Of a stretch of 64,000 bases of DNA, positions 47,828-57,248 are shown piece by piece. The stretch's first letter is position 1; each line of letters starts with the position of its first letter. A program made the position numbers and the translations under genes. Origin of the DNA: G963664835 sp963664835 (GTDB lineage Bacteria > Chloroflexota > UBA6077 > FW602-bin22 > JBCLEL01); the NCBI GenBank assembly GCA_963664835.2, contig CAXXUG010000013.1, positions 310,001 to 374,000 on the forward strand, given 5' to 3'. The notes under the pieces were generated by a model. That model searched no databases and was not told the DNA's origin. It worked only from the letters and a program-made list of their open reading frames with translations.

Positions 47828-48041
47828 AGCTCTAGATTCGGGACCTGGAGTATATAACTGTATGAATGTAGTCCCAAGTTGGAGGGCTGGGGAGAAGACG
47901 TGCCTGGAATTGGCGTATCAGATTCGGAAAAGGGTGCCTACGTGCACCGTCGGAGGATTTCGTACCGGCGATGAACTGCAGTCAAGGACGGGACAGCACT
48001 CAAGGCCTGAAAGCGCCTAGATCAGGAATGCTGAGGGGTAA

Positions 48042-48503
48042 GTGACATTGAGCGGACAGCGACTGAATTCACTTCTGAACGAGCTTGCGGACTCGGTAGG
48101 GGAGGCGCGGGCATATTTCTCGAACCTAGATGGTGAAACCATCGTTCGCTTGGGTGAGTGGGGGCCGGCTGAGGTCCTTAGCCACTTGGTCTTTTGGCAC
48201 CGGGCCAATGTTGAGGGTATCGAGTCGGTGCTGGCCGGCGGCGAACCTTATCAGCCCGAGGAGTCGATCGAGGAGCTGAACGCCAGGGCGCTGGACGAAA
48301 TGGCTGGGACACCTGTGGCCGATCTGCTTTCGGAGTGGGAGGACTTGCAGGTCCGGTTCGAGGAGTTGGCGCGAGCAATGCCGGAGCCCAAAGCCGTCGT
48401 ACGGGTTTATAGCGACGGGACCGAGCGCAGCCTTGTCGAACGTATTGAAGAATTGGCCGGCCACATAGCTGAGCATCTTGAGGAGTTGAGGGACCGGGAC
48501 TAG
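48042..48503 (+). CDS. DinB/ClbS-like four-helix protein
   Basis: A 153-residue helical protein of the DinB-like superfamily. The pattern LNELADSVGEARAYFSNLDG...GEWGPAEVLSHLVFWHRANVEGIESVLAG, with His in SHLVFWH and a C-terminal HIAEHLEEL, matches the metal-binding bundle of this group, which includes thiol-dependent transferases and ClbS-like DNA protectors. GTG at 48042 follows GAGGGG. No partner gene is evident. Specific function unknown. Confidence 0.75.
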   Translation: MTLSGQRLNSLLNELADSVGEARAYFSNLDGETIVRLGEWGPAEVLSHLVFWHRANVEGIESVLAGGEPYQPEESIEELNARALDEMAGTPVADLLSEWEDLQVRFEELARAMPEPKAVVRVYSDGTERSLVERIEELAGHIAEHLEELRDRD

Positions 48504-48603
48504 AGCCGGCGCCTTTGGCGGTGTGCTGGTTTCGCTGGGATGACTGATTAGTTTGCAGACATCAGCGGCCTGGGACGCCTCGGGGTTCGTTTTTCGGGCG
48601 CCG

Positions 48604-48945
48604 CTATATTCCGGAAGGTTCTTCCACGTCTCCTACTTGGGCAAAGTTGGTGATGGCGACTTCGCCTTCTGGAAACTCGGCGACGATCTTCAGTCTGCCG
48701 CCCACAGCCTCGATGTAGGACCGGAGGCTGGAGATGTACACGTCGGCCCGCTGCTCCAGCTTGGCGACGGCGGGCTGATTCACGCTCAACTTCTCAGCCA
48801 AGTCGCGTTGGGTGAGCGCTCGCGCCCGGCGCAACTCATGCAATGGCATTTCGGCGAGCATTTCACTCTTGATGGCGTCTATGCGCCGCCGGCGCGCCGG
48901 CGTGAAGTCCTTTGTCAGTTCCCTAAATCCGTGACGTCCAGCCAC
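48604..48945 (-). CDS. XRE-family antitoxin (HigA-like)
   Basis: A 113-residue DNA-binding protein. Its central helix-turn-helix reads RRARALTQRDLAEKLSVNQPAVAKLEQRADVYISSLRSYIEAVGGRL, a typical XRE antitoxin. The tail GRLKIVAEFPEGEVAI is common in antitoxins encoded after RelE/ParE-type toxins. GTG at 48945 overlaps the TAG stop of the toxin-like frame by one base, the toxin-first order of HigBA modules. The toxin partner upstream seems damaged. Confidence 0.85.
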   Translation of the reverse strand: MAGRHGFRELTKDFTPARRRRIDAIKSEMLAEMPLHELRRARALTQRDLAEKLSVNQPAVAKLEQRADVYISSLRSYIEAVGGRLKIVAEFPEGEVAITNFAQVGDVEEPSGI

Positions 48946-49205
48946 TAGATCAGTCCCTCCCTTCGCAGTTCGTCGAGATGGTCTTGAAAGAGGTCATCGG
49001 CGAGCGGCACGTATTGTTCATAGACCCTATCATTGCCTGGCCTGTCTCCACCTATCAAGAGTATGTACGTTCGCCTGGGATCAAAGGTGTAGAAGGCCGT
49101 CGATTCAGACTTGGAAGGTCCGTATTCTCTGGTGGCGTCTTGAGCCTTTATTGGTTGGGAGTAGCTGGCGATGGCGACATAGTCTTCGTGAAACTCGGAG
49201 CCGTT
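48945..49205 (-). pseudogene. RelE/ParE-type toxin remnant upstream of the XRE antitoxin
   Basis: The frame ending at TAG 48947-48945 reads back through AFYTFDPRRTYILLIGGDRPGNDRVYEQYVPLADDLFQDHLDEL, the characteristic second half of toxins paired with XRE antitoxins. It has no start codon between that part and an in-frame stop near 49213. The adjacent frame carries NKGSRRHQRIRTF, reminiscent of the GSRHxNLKELR segment expected just before. A frameshift or internal deletion has therefore broken the toxin, or there is a sequencing indel. Confidence 0.6.
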
Positions 49206-49327
49206 CTTGGGCCGGCGGCGCGATTACGAGATGAAGGCAGGGTATTTCTAGTAGAATCCCCCTTTGCTCCACCGCGCTGATTAGCTTTGAGCCAGTTTTC
49301 GGCGGGTTTCCCGAAGAGGTGCAATTC

Positions 49328-51481
49328 ATGAGCCATCAGCCCAAACCACCTTCGGCAGATGATGGCGATCCGGAAGTGTCCAATACCTCTGGGTCTAACC
49401 GGGTTCCCACGCCGCCAGTGGCTGGGCAGAGGCCGCACAGTTTCACGCGCCACGGTGTGGCGATCGATGACCCGTGGCATTGGCTGCGGGACCCCAGCTA
49501 TCCCGACGTGAATGACCCCGACGTGCTGGCATATCTCGAGGCTGAGAATGAATACTTCGACGCTACGATGGCGCCTCACCGGGAGCTGATCGAGACCATC
49601 TTCGAGGAGATCAAGGGACGGCAGCAGCCCGATCTGTCCAGTGTGCCCTGGAAGCTCGGTGAGTGGTGCTACCAGTGGAGCTACCAGGAAGGCAGCCAGT
49701 ACCGGGTGTGGCAACGCTGGCCGGCAGGCGGACCGACGGCACGGGAGGGGCCGACTGCCGATGCGCAGACGATATTGGACGAGCCGGCGTTGGCAAAAGC
49801 CTCCGACTATTTTCGCCTCGGCTCGATGTCCGTGAGCAACCAAGGGTCGGCGCTTGCCTTCAGCACTGATACCGACGGCTCCGAGCGGTTCAGGATGGTG
49901 GTTAAAGACCTGGACACCGGAGAGATGTTAGAGGACGAGGTCGAACAGACCATGGGAAACGCAGTGTGGGCGGCTGACGACGCATCGTTCTTCTACACCG
50001 TGGTAGATGAGAACTGGCGTCCCTGGCAGGTGCGCCGGCACGTGCTCGGCGAGCCTGTGGAGGGGGACTCAGTCGTCTACGAGGAGACCGATTCTGGCTT
50101 TTTCGTGTCCGTGTCGGCAACGACCTCCAAGCAATACATCGTCATAGCGACCGGCGACATAGTAACTTCCGAGTTGCGCCTCATACCCGCGTCGGATCCT
50201 GGCGCCGAGCTGTTGCTGGTCTCTCCCCGCCGGACCGCCCATGAGTATTCGGTGGACCATCAAGGCGACCGGTTCATCATCCGCACAAATGACCGACACA
50301 AGAATACGCGCTTGGCGATGGCCCCTGCGGACGACCCCAAGGAAGAGTCCTGGGCGTCGTTGGTGGACGCCTCAGACTCGCTTTACATTACTAACTTCCA
50401 AGCATTCCGCGACTTTATCGTCGTAGAGGAACGCATCGACGGCCAGGAACGGTTGCGCCTGATTGATCGTGCAGGTGAATCCACGTACATAAGCTTCCCC
50501 GAGTCAGTGTACACGGTTGGGCTCGACACGAACGCGGAGTTTGAGGCGGACACCCTGCGCTTGTGGTACACGTCCATGGTTACTCCGAGGACTGTGTTCG
50601 ACTATCAGGTCGCCACGGAGGAGTTGGAGGTTCGCAAGGTGCAGCAGGTGCCAAGCGGATACGATCGCTCCGAGTACCGAACAAACCGAGTGTTGGCCAC
50701 AGTCCGTGATGGGGAGCGGGTTCCGGTGTCGATAGTACGCCAGAAGGACACACCGGTGGACGGCACGGCTCCGCTCTACCTGTATGGATACGGCGCATAC
50801 GGCCACGCGATGCGGCCGGCCTTTTCGGAGTCGAGACTTTCGCTGCTGGACCGGGGTTTCATCTTCGCGATCGCGCACGTGCGTGGTGGCGATGAGCTTG
50901 GATACCACTGGTACGAGGCCGGCAAGCTTGACAGGCGTACCAATACCTTCAACGATTTTGTGGACGTCGCGCGTCATTTAATAGAGCAGGGCTATGGGTC
51001 GAGGGGCCGCATCGCAATCTCCGGAGGCAGTGCTGGCGGCGAACTGATGGGCGCCGTCGTGAACCAGGCGCCGGAGCTGTGGGGCGCGGTCGCCGCACAT
51101 GTACCGTTCGTGGATGTACTGAACACCATGTTGGACGATTCGCTGCCACTGACGCCAATCGAGTGGCCGGAGTGGGGCAATCCAATCAAGGACCAAGCGG
51201 TCTTCGAGTACATCCGATCTTACTCACCATACGACCAATTGCAGCCACGCGAATATCCTCCAATACTGATGACGGCGGGGTTGAACGATCCTCGAGTTAC
51301 CTACTGGGAGCCGGCGAAGTATGTGGCAAAGCTACGGGCACTGAAGACGGACCGCAACTGGTTACTGCTGAAGACAAATATGGGCGCGGGACACGGTGGC
51401 AAGTCGGGCAGATATGACCGGCTGTACGAGGTAGCGGAGGAGTACGGGTTTATCCTGGCGTGCATGGGGCTGCCGGAGTAG
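49328..51481 (+). CDS. S9A serine oligopeptidase (oligopeptidase B / prolyl oligopeptidase-like)
   Basis: Cytosolic serine peptidase of about 717 residues. The N-terminal part (about 20-420) is the beta-propeller lid with the family opening HGVAIDDPWHWLRDPSYP. The C-terminal alpha/beta-hydrolase has the nucleophile Ser in ISGGSAGGELM, Asp in GLNDPRVTYWEPAKY and His in GAGHGGKSGRYDR. EYxPWH-like and GRGGDELGxxWY-type segments (HVRGGDELGYHWYEAGK) fit S9A. The start is ATG 49328 with GAAGAGG at 49313-49319; GTG 49319 is possible. It degrades short peptides; no operon partner is evident. Confidence 0.92.
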   Translation: MSHQPKPPSADDGDPEVSNTSGSNRVPTPPVAGQRPHSFTRHGVAIDDPWHWLRDPSYPDVNDPDVLAYLEAENEYFDATMAPHRELIETIFEEIKGRQQPDLSSVPWKLGEWCYQWSYQEGSQYRVWQRWPAGGPTAREGPTADAQTILDEPALAKASDYFRLGSMSVSNQGSALAFSTDTDGSERFRMVVKDLDTGEMLEDEVEQTMGNAVWAADDASFFYTVVDENWRPWQVRRHVLGEPVEGDSVVYEETDSGFFVSVSATTSKQYIVIATGDIVTSELRLIPASDPGAELLLVSPRRTAHEYSVDHQGDRFIIRTNDRHKNTRLAMAPADDPKEESWASLVDASDSLYITNFQAFRDFIVVEERIDGQERLRLIDRAGESTYISFPESVYTVGLDTNAEFEADTLRLWYTSMVTPRTVFDYQVATEELEVRKVQQVPSGYDRSEYRTNRVLATVRDGERVPVSIVRQKDTPVDGTAPLYLYGYGAYGHAMRPAFSESRLSLLDRGFIFAIAHVRGGDELGYHWYEAGKLDRRTNTFNDFVDVARHLIEQGYGSRGRIAISGGSAGGELMGAVVNQAPELWGAVAAHVPFVDVLNTMLDDSLPLTPIEWPEWGNPIKDQAVFEYIRSYSPYDQLQPREYPPILMTAGLNDPRVTYWEPAKYVAKLRALKTDRNWLLLKTNMGAGHGGKSGRYDRLYEVAEEYGFILACMGLPE

Positions 51482-51687
51482 CCGTCCACAGCCGACAGTT
51501 TGACATTCCGTTTTGCTTCTGGCTACCCGTACTTGAGGTTGCCTTCTGTCTTGGTGACAAAAAAGGGGCGCCGTCGAGTCCATTAAGGGCGGTCCAATTC
51601 CGTTCAGGCGTCGTAGCGCGACCGAGTGGTATAGTGTGGTGTCAAGAAGCGGAGGGCTAGTCGGAGCCATTTGGAGGAGAAGTGAGG

Positions 51688-52470
51688 ATGGCTGGGCGCA
51701 TTGAAGGGAAGAAGGCAATCATAACTGGCGCCGGCTCCGGGATCGGCCGGGAGACGGCGCTGACGCTGGCGGCGGAAGGAGCGAGAGTTGCGGTGGCCGA
51801 CCTGAACGCGAGGACTGCCGTGGAAACGGCGGCTGAGATCGCCGGCGCGGGCGGGTTCGCGTGCTCGATCCAGGGAGATGTCTCCAGCGATCGAGGATCG
51901 GCAGAGATTGTCGGAAAGGCTATCGAGGAGATCGGCGGGCTGGACATTCTGGTCAACTGCGCGGGTATCTCAGATGTAATGCCTCTCTTGGAGCTTACGG
52001 AAGATCACGTAGACAAGATGATCGGCGTGAATCTGAATGGGACGTTGTACATGTCCAAGCACGTGATCAAGCACATGGTCGAAGAGGGGCACGGCGGTGC
52101 GATTGTAAACTTCGCGTCGGTCAATGCCCTAAGGGCTCGTCCGAACCTGCCGGTGTATTGCGCGACCAAGGGCGCGGTCGTCGCGTTGACTCGGTCGCTC
52201 GCGGTGGACTTCGCCAGGTATGGAATACGGGCGAACTGCCTGTGCCCGATCATCACCGACACGCCGATGGTCAGGAAACACTACGGATCAATGGAGAATG
52301 GCGATGAGAAACGCCGGAGGTCGATAGAGGCCATACCACTGAAACGCCTCGGTCTGCCGGAGGACCATGCCCGTGCGGTCCTCTATCTTGTATCCGACGA
52401 CGCCGGGTTCATTACCGGGCAAAGCCTGACAATTGACGGCGGCGCTACGGCCGGCACACCCCTGGATTGA
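51688..52470 (+). CDS. Short-chain dehydrogenase/reductase (SDR)
   Basis: NAD(P)-dependent oxidoreductase, about 260 residues. TGAGSGIGRETA, NCAG, catalytic Ser in FASVNAL (shifted context), Tyr in VYCATKGAVVAL and FITGQSLTIDGG are visible. ATG at 51688 is preferred because GGAGGAG ends nine bases upstream. The ADLN at the second strand end suggests NAD. The next gene encodes a sugar-lactonase-like protein, giving a plausible dehydrogenase-lactonase pair. Confidence 0.88.
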   Translation: MAGRIEGKKAIITGAGSGIGRETALTLAAEGARVAVADLNARTAVETAAEIAGAGGFACSIQGDVSSDRGSAEIVGKAIEEIGGLDILVNCAGISDVMPLLELTEDHVDKMIGVNLNGTLYMSKHVIKHMVEEGHGGAIVNFASVNALRARPNLPVYCATKGAVVALTRSLAVDFARYGIRANCLCPIITDTPMVRKHYGSMENGDEKRRRSIEAIPLKRLGLPEDHARAVLYLVSDDAGFITGQSLTIDGGATAGTPLD

Positions 52471-52618
52471 GATTCAATGGGCGGAATCGTCCATCGCAAA
52501 ACGGCACCGGCGGGCGGGCGCGGTCAGATTCGGCGCAATTTGGCATACATGAATCATTCATCTGGTCACTGAGATCAAATCGGACATCGGCAATCAGGGT
52601 AAGGAGTAGGAAGAGGCT

Positions 52619-53710
52619 ATGAGAGATTCTTGCAGCGCGGAGTATCTAGTTTTCGTTGGCACTTACACGGGTGGAAGGAGCGAAGCGATTTTCTCCTTTC
52701 GGATGGATGCTGGGACAGGAACCCTCGAACCGCTTAGCGTTACGTCGGGATTCCATAATCCATCATTCTTGGCGGTGGAGCCGCAAGGGCGATTCTTGTA
52801 TGCCGTGAGCGAGGTCAGCGAAACGCGCGGCAGCGCGCACGGTGTGGTCAACGCGTTCTCGATAACCAGGGAGACAGGAGAGCTCGCTCTGCTGAATCAA
52901 GAGTCTTGCCTCGGGCCGGGGCCCTGCCACCTAGTCGTCGATCACACGGGGCGCTTCGTGCTGGTGGCGAACTATGTCGGTGGCAGCGCATGTGTACTGC
53001 CGATTCGGGAAGATGGCAGTCTTGGAGAGGCGACCGATTTTGTTCAGCACGAGGGATCCAGCGTGAATCCCGACCGACAGATAGCGCCGCACGCGCACTC
53101 TTTCAACGTGGATCCTGGTAATCGATTCGGGTTCGTGGCCGACCTTGGGATCGACAAGGTCATGGTCTATAAGCTCGACCTGGAGAATGGGAAACTTTTG
53201 CCAAATGAGGTTCCCGGCTGTGAAGTCAAAGCCGGAGCCGGCCCTCGACACTTCGACTTTCATCCTGACGGCCGGCACGCCTACGTCATCAATGAACTCG
53301 ACAGCACGGTTACGGCATTCGACTATGAGCCCGAGACTGGAACTCTGAACGCGAAACAGACTGTGCCCACTCTACCAGAGGACTTTGAGGGAACGAGCAC
53401 CTGCGCGGACGTGCACGTATCGCCTTCGGGTAAGTTTCTATACGGCTCGAATCGGGGCCACGACAGCATTGCGATCTTCGCCATCGACCAGCGTACTGGC
53501 GAGCTTGCGGTCGTCGGTCATCAGTCCACACAGGGCGAGACACCGCGGAACTTTGCGATCGAGCCGGCCGGGAATTTCATTCTGGCCGCCAACCAGGACT
53601 CCGACACGATCGTCACGTTCAGAATCGATCAAGAGGCTGGGAAGTTGGACGCAACCGGCCAGGTCACACAAGTGCCGATGCCGGTCTGTATCAAGATGAT
53701 CCCGATCTAG
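52619..53710 (+). CDS. Lactonase, 7-bladed beta-propeller (6-phosphogluconolactonase-like)
   Basis: A 363-residue protein of the lactonase family (PF10282-type). It begins YLVFVGTYTGGRSEAIFSFRMD and repeats blades with GRFLYAVSE, GRFVLVANYVGGS, GRHAYVINELDSTV and GKFLYGSNRGHDSI. PHAHSFNVDPGNRF and AGAGPRHFDFHPDG are the conserved loops carrying His and Arg residues thought to line the active site. Together with the SDR just upstream it could oxidise a sugar to a lactone and open it. Substrate is inferred. Confidence 0.88.
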   Translation: MRDSCSAEYLVFVGTYTGGRSEAIFSFRMDAGTGTLEPLSVTSGFHNPSFLAVEPQGRFLYAVSEVSETRGSAHGVVNAFSITRETGELALLNQESCLGPGPCHLVVDHTGRFVLVANYVGGSACVLPIREDGSLGEATDFVQHEGSSVNPDRQIAPHAHSFNVDPGNRFGFVADLGIDKVMVYKLDLENGKLLPNEVPGCEVKAGAGPRHFDFHPDGRHAYVINELDSTVTAFDYEPETGTLNAKQTVPTLPEDFEGTSTCADVHVSPSGKFLYGSNRGHDSIAIFAIDQRTGELAVVGHQSTQGETPRNFAIEPAGNFILAANQDSDTIVTFRIDQEAGKLDATGQVTQVPMPVCIKMIPI

Positions 53711-53758
53711 CCTTGAGTTGGCAGAGTCGAAACGAGACGGGTGGGCAGGACTCGGTAG

Positions 53759-54121
53759 CTAATTCGCCGGCCGGAACCGCATGGCCGACCAGACCGCGTC
53801 GATAGAAACCTGCCGGACGCCACGGATGCCCGCTTTCTCGACGTGGCACCAGAGGATGTCGCGGTTCAGATCGGTGCCAAGCTGGCCGGACTTTGGGTAG
53901 GCGATATAGGCTATTGCGTCGCGCTGGGCGGCTTTCAGGAAGGGGCCGGCGTGGTCAAAAATCTCCGAGGAATCTTTGACAAAGACTAGGACCAAATCGG
54001 CCTCGTCGGGGCAATTCAATAGGCGGGAATCTTCCGGTAGGTCAAGTACGAAACCCTCAGGGGCGTTCCCTACGTAAGCGGATTGTCCTGTCTTAAGTTG
54101 CAGTTTCTTTGCCAGGCTCAT
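53759..54121 (-). CDS. DUF3052-like protein
   Basis: A 120-residue protein with the pattern SLAKKLQLKTGQSAYVGNAPEGFVLDL...DLVLVFVKDSSEI...AYIAYPKSGQLGTDLNRDI...SIDAVWSAMRFR. This matches the DUF3052-type family (SLxxKLxIKxG start; YPK...TDLNRD; W-S-x-x-RF end), of unknown function. ATG at 54121 has no strong ribosome-binding site. It is flanked by repeats on the upstream side. Confidence 0.75.
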   Translation of the reverse strand: MSLAKKLQLKTGQSAYVGNAPEGFVLDLPEDSRLLNCPDEADLVLVFVKDSSEIFDHAGPFLKAAQRDAIAYIAYPKSGQLGTDLNRDILWCHVEKAGIRGVRQVSIDAVWSAMRFRPAN

Positions 54122-54139
54122 GTCAATTGTTCACTGCCT

Positions 54140-54374
54140 GCCGGAGGCGGCGCACGGGGGATGAAAATGGCTGCGTTGGTTGGCGCGTCTTTTGGACTGT
54201 GGTTCGGGGCCAGGGTTTGTTTCCGGACTGCCGGGAGCGGGGGACAAGCCCCCCGCGCTACATTTCCCCGTCCCCGCCCCTCTGGATTCCAGCTTTCGCT
54301 GGAATGACGGTTGCGGGGATCGGTGCGATACAAAGGCACATTCTAAGCCGCGAAACGTCATTCTCGTGCCAATC
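54140..54374. repeat. Composite palindromic repeat copy (A-linker-B-C-A')
   Basis: The same order as in the 44-45 kb cluster: ATGAAAAT, linker, unit B (about 54236-54262), unit C (about 54287-54312), then AAGCCGCGAAACGTCATT and a partial unit A (about 54357-54374). The intergenic region to 54538 holds no gene; AGGAGG at 54522-54527 serves the next gene. Confidence 0.7.
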
Positions 54375-54538
54375 GTGCAATTGTCCGAATCTTACGACGC
54401 ATAAGGCGCTAGTGTAGCATTGTCAAACGCGCCATATCGCCAACTGACAGCGCTGTGGCGACCAGGGCGAGAATGGCCGGGATTCGCGGATGATTTTGGG
54501 CATGGGTGTCGGCTACTAACCAGGAGGATGCAACTGTA

Positions 54539-55288
54539 ATGCGCTTCAAGGACAAGACGGTGTTGGTCACCGGCGGGACGGATGGCATTGGGAGAGCGTG
54601 CGCCTTCGATTTCGCTTCCGAGGGGGCCCACGTGGCGATCTGCGGCCGGCGGGCGGACAGGGGTCAGCAGATCCAAGAAGAGGCAAAGACGAAAGGCTAC
54701 GACCTGCGCTTTGTTCAGGCCGACGTTACTGAGGGGGCTGATCGATCGAGGCTGGTTGAAGACATGCGCCGGCGTTTCGGCGGGCTCGACATACTGGTCA
54801 ACAATGCGGGCGGTGGCCGTCCCAGGATGGCCGGTGAGCAGATTGCGGACTACTGGCGCCATTCTATCGAGTTGAACCTGATATCGGTTGTCGCGCTGAG
54901 TGACTTGGCGCTGCCGCTTATCGTTGATTCCGGAGGAGGTTGCGTAGTCAACGTCAGTTCGACCGCAAGCTTGACGCGTGGCGGCAACGTATCGCCATAT
55001 CCGGTCGCGAAGATGGGACTGAACATGCTGACCGCCCAGATGGCGTCGGCCTACGGGAAGTCCGGCGTGCGCGTAAACGCAGTCCTGCCCGGACCTACTG
55101 ACACTCCCGCGGTGAAGTCGGTGGGTTGGCGCGTCAATCTTGCGCAGACCGAGGCCTCGCTGCCGGTCGGTCGCATCGCGCAGCCGGAGGAAATCGCGAA
55201 CGCGGTCCTCTTCCTGGCGTCCGACGAATCCGCCGTTACCACAGGTTCGAGCCTGGTCGTGGACTGCGGGTGGGTTATTCGCAGATGA
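54539..55288 (+). CDS. Short-chain dehydrogenase/reductase (SDR)
   Basis: A 249-residue oxidoreductase. Motifs: TGGTDGIGRACA, NNAG, catalytic Ser in NVSSTASL, YPVAKMGLN (Tyr-x3-Lys) and VTTGSSLVVDCGW. CGRRADRGQ after strand two, with Arg residues instead of Asp, suggests NADP preference. ATG at 54539 follows AGGAGG. Substrate unknown; the aminotransferase downstream is convergent. Confidence 0.88.
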   Translation: MRFKDKTVLVTGGTDGIGRACAFDFASEGAHVAICGRRADRGQQIQEEAKTKGYDLRFVQADVTEGADRSRLVEDMRRRFGGLDILVNNAGGGRPRMAGEQIADYWRHSIELNLISVVALSDLALPLIVDSGGGCVVNVSSTASLTRGGNVSPYPVAKMGLNMLTAQMASAYGKSGVRVNAVLPGPTDTPAVKSVGWRVNLAQTEASLPVGRIAQPEEIANAVLFLASDESAVTTGSSLVVDCGWVIRR

Positions 55289-55320
55289 AGCGCGTTTGCA
55301 ACTAGCCGGCAGGCGCGTCT

Positions 55321-56688
55321 CTAGGAAGAGTAGGCCGGCATCTCATCTTGGACGATTGCGAGGCACTCGCGAAGTGTGGCGATGGCCCGATCGACGTGGG
55401 CGGCCTCGATGATCAGTGGCGGCGTGACCCAAAGCATTCCGCGAGCGGGGTTCAGGCGGACCAGCAGTCCGCGATCCCGGGTCAACTGTTCAAGTCGAAC
55501 GCATAGCTGTTTGGGAGCCGGCTCCTTTGTCTCCTTGTCGCTCACGAGTTTGACGCAGTTAAGCAACCCGATACCCTGAACATCTCCGACGATATCGAAC
55601 TCGCGCAGACTGTTCAGGCCCTGCAGAAGTCTATCTCCCATGGTGCGCGCGTTCTCTACAATCCCAAGGCGCTCTATGATCTCGAGCGTCTTGAGTCCAA
55701 CCGCGCTACCTACGGCGGTTCCGGAGAAGGTGAAGAAGTGCCACAAGCCGGCGTCGGGGGCGGCGTTTAGTAATCGCTGATAAATCTGTTCCCTCGCGGC
55801 CAGCACGCCAACCGGATAGTAGCCGGCTCCGAGGGCCTTGGAGAACGTGAGCAGGTCGGGCCAGACCCCCCAATGTTGGAAGGCGAAGAGCTTGCCGGTC
55901 CTGCCCAGGCCGGTGATGACCTCATCCATTATCAGGAAGACTTGGTATCGATCGCAGATTTCCCGGATTGTTGGCCAGTATCCATCCGCTGGAACCTGGG
56001 CGCCGAACTGCATTATCGGCTCGCCGATGAAGCCGGCAACCGTATCGGGCCCCTCGCGGACTATGGTCCTTTCTAACTCATTCGCGCACTCGAGATTGCA
56101 TTTCGGCTGGTCGCTGCAAAAGCGACAGCGGTAGCAGTCAGGCGCATCGATTCTGACGTATCCGGGAGGCAGCGGCGAGGAGGCTTGCTCGAATGTCGGC
56201 ACGTCGGTGGTGGGAACGGTGCCTACGGTTGAGCCGTGGTAGGCGAACTTGCGGCTGATGATCTTGTGTTTCTCGGGCCGGCCTTCGAGTCGGTTTACAT
56301 AGCGGGACAGCTTGATCGCGGCCTCGTTGACCTCGGAACCGCCGCTCATCACTAGTATTCGCGTAAGGTCGGGCGAGAGCATTTGACCCAGCTTAGCAGT
56401 CAGCTCAATCAGCGGCTTCGAAGCTAAGCTATTTCCAGACGTGGTGAACTGAAGTTGCCGCATCTGTTCATAGGCGGCCTGCGCGACTTCGGCGTTGCCG
56501 TGACCGAGGTTGCAATTGGCGAGGCCGGCCTGGCAGTCGAGGTACTCTTTGCCGTGAGCGTCCTTCAGCCACATTCCGTTGCCTTCAGCAAAAACCATCG
56601 GCCCCCGCTTGTGGTGGGCGTGAAGATCGGTGCTGGGATGGAAACAATGGGCGAGGTCAAGTTCGCGTAGGGTTTGGTAATCGGTCAT
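55321..56688 (-). CDS. Class III (omega-type) aminotransferase
   Basis: PLP-dependent transaminase of about 455 residues. The N-terminal GMWLKDAHGKEYLDCQAGLANCNLGHG, IMDEVITGLGRTGK (cofactor Asp) and FSKALGAGYYPVG (Schiff-base Lys) define the class. An insertion DCYRCRFCSDQPKCNLEC holds five Cys residues. A Cys-rich stretch at this place is seen in some class III enzymes. I choose ATG 56688 because GGAGAAGG lies just upstream; the frame extends to 56736. The amino donor and acceptor cannot be told from sequence. Confidence 0.9.
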   Translation of the reverse strand: MTDYQTLRELDLAHCFHPSTDLHAHHKRGPMVFAEGNGMWLKDAHGKEYLDCQAGLANCNLGHGNAEVAQAAYEQMRQLQFTTSGNSLASKPLIELTAKLGQMLSPDLTRILVMSGGSEVNEAAIKLSRYVNRLEGRPEKHKIISRKFAYHGSTVGTVPTTDVPTFEQASSPLPPGYVRIDAPDCYRCRFCSDQPKCNLECANELERTIVREGPDTVAGFIGEPIMQFGAQVPADGYWPTIREICDRYQVFLIMDEVITGLGRTGKLFAFQHWGVWPDLLTFSKALGAGYYPVGVLAAREQIYQRLLNAAPDAGLWHFFTFSGTAVGSAVGLKTLEIIERLGIVENARTMGDRLLQGLNSLREFDIVGDVQGIGLLNCVKLVSDKETKEPAPKQLCVRLEQLTRDRGLLVRLNPARGMLWVTPPLIIEAAHVDRAIATLRECLAIVQDEMPAYSS

Positions 56689-57248
56689 AGTCGCCTTCTC
56701 CGCTGAAAGCAGGACAACTGTGGTCGTCGTCCGCAACTGTTCAGATTTGGGTGTGTTCTCATTCTGAATGCTTGTGGACTAACAAGGCCAGATCGCCGTT
56801 CGGGACCCCGGTTGGCGGTCAAATGAGAGATTCAAACCTAGCGACTTCAATCTCGCAAGCCGGCCGACCTCATCCCCCTGGCCCCCTTCTCCTGGCCAGG
56901 AGAAGGGGGAACTTTATTGTGGGGGACACCCCCACGTCCCCCGTCAAGGGCTTCGCCCTTGCAACCCTTTCCTGGCTTTCACTCATGAGAGGTCGTCGCC
57001 AGCAATTGAGCCTGGTCGGGGAGATAGCGTTGCTAAACGAAACAGGTACGCCTGAATCTGAACACTGTGCGTGGTCCGTCTGAAAAGTGCGAGGGGTGCT
57101 CCCGCTGCTAGTATATATTAATGCGATCGCGGAGTCGGTCCAGACTATCAGTCATCAACCAGTCGGCGGATCTCAACGAACCTCCTTGTTGACTTCTGGG
57201 GGGTGATCGATCCCTTGATCGACGTTCGTAGGCATTGTGGAGACAGCG
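56689..57248. repeat. Intergenic region with three successive hairpins, including a perfect 28-bp palindrome
   Basis: A perfect 28-bp palindrome lies at 56882-56909 (CCCCCTTCTCCTGG and its complement). It is followed by GTGGGGG/CCCCCAC (56919-56935) and CAAGGGC/GCCCTTG (56945-56961). This composite differs from units A-C. No credible gene is present; frames here are chance. Confidence 0.75.
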
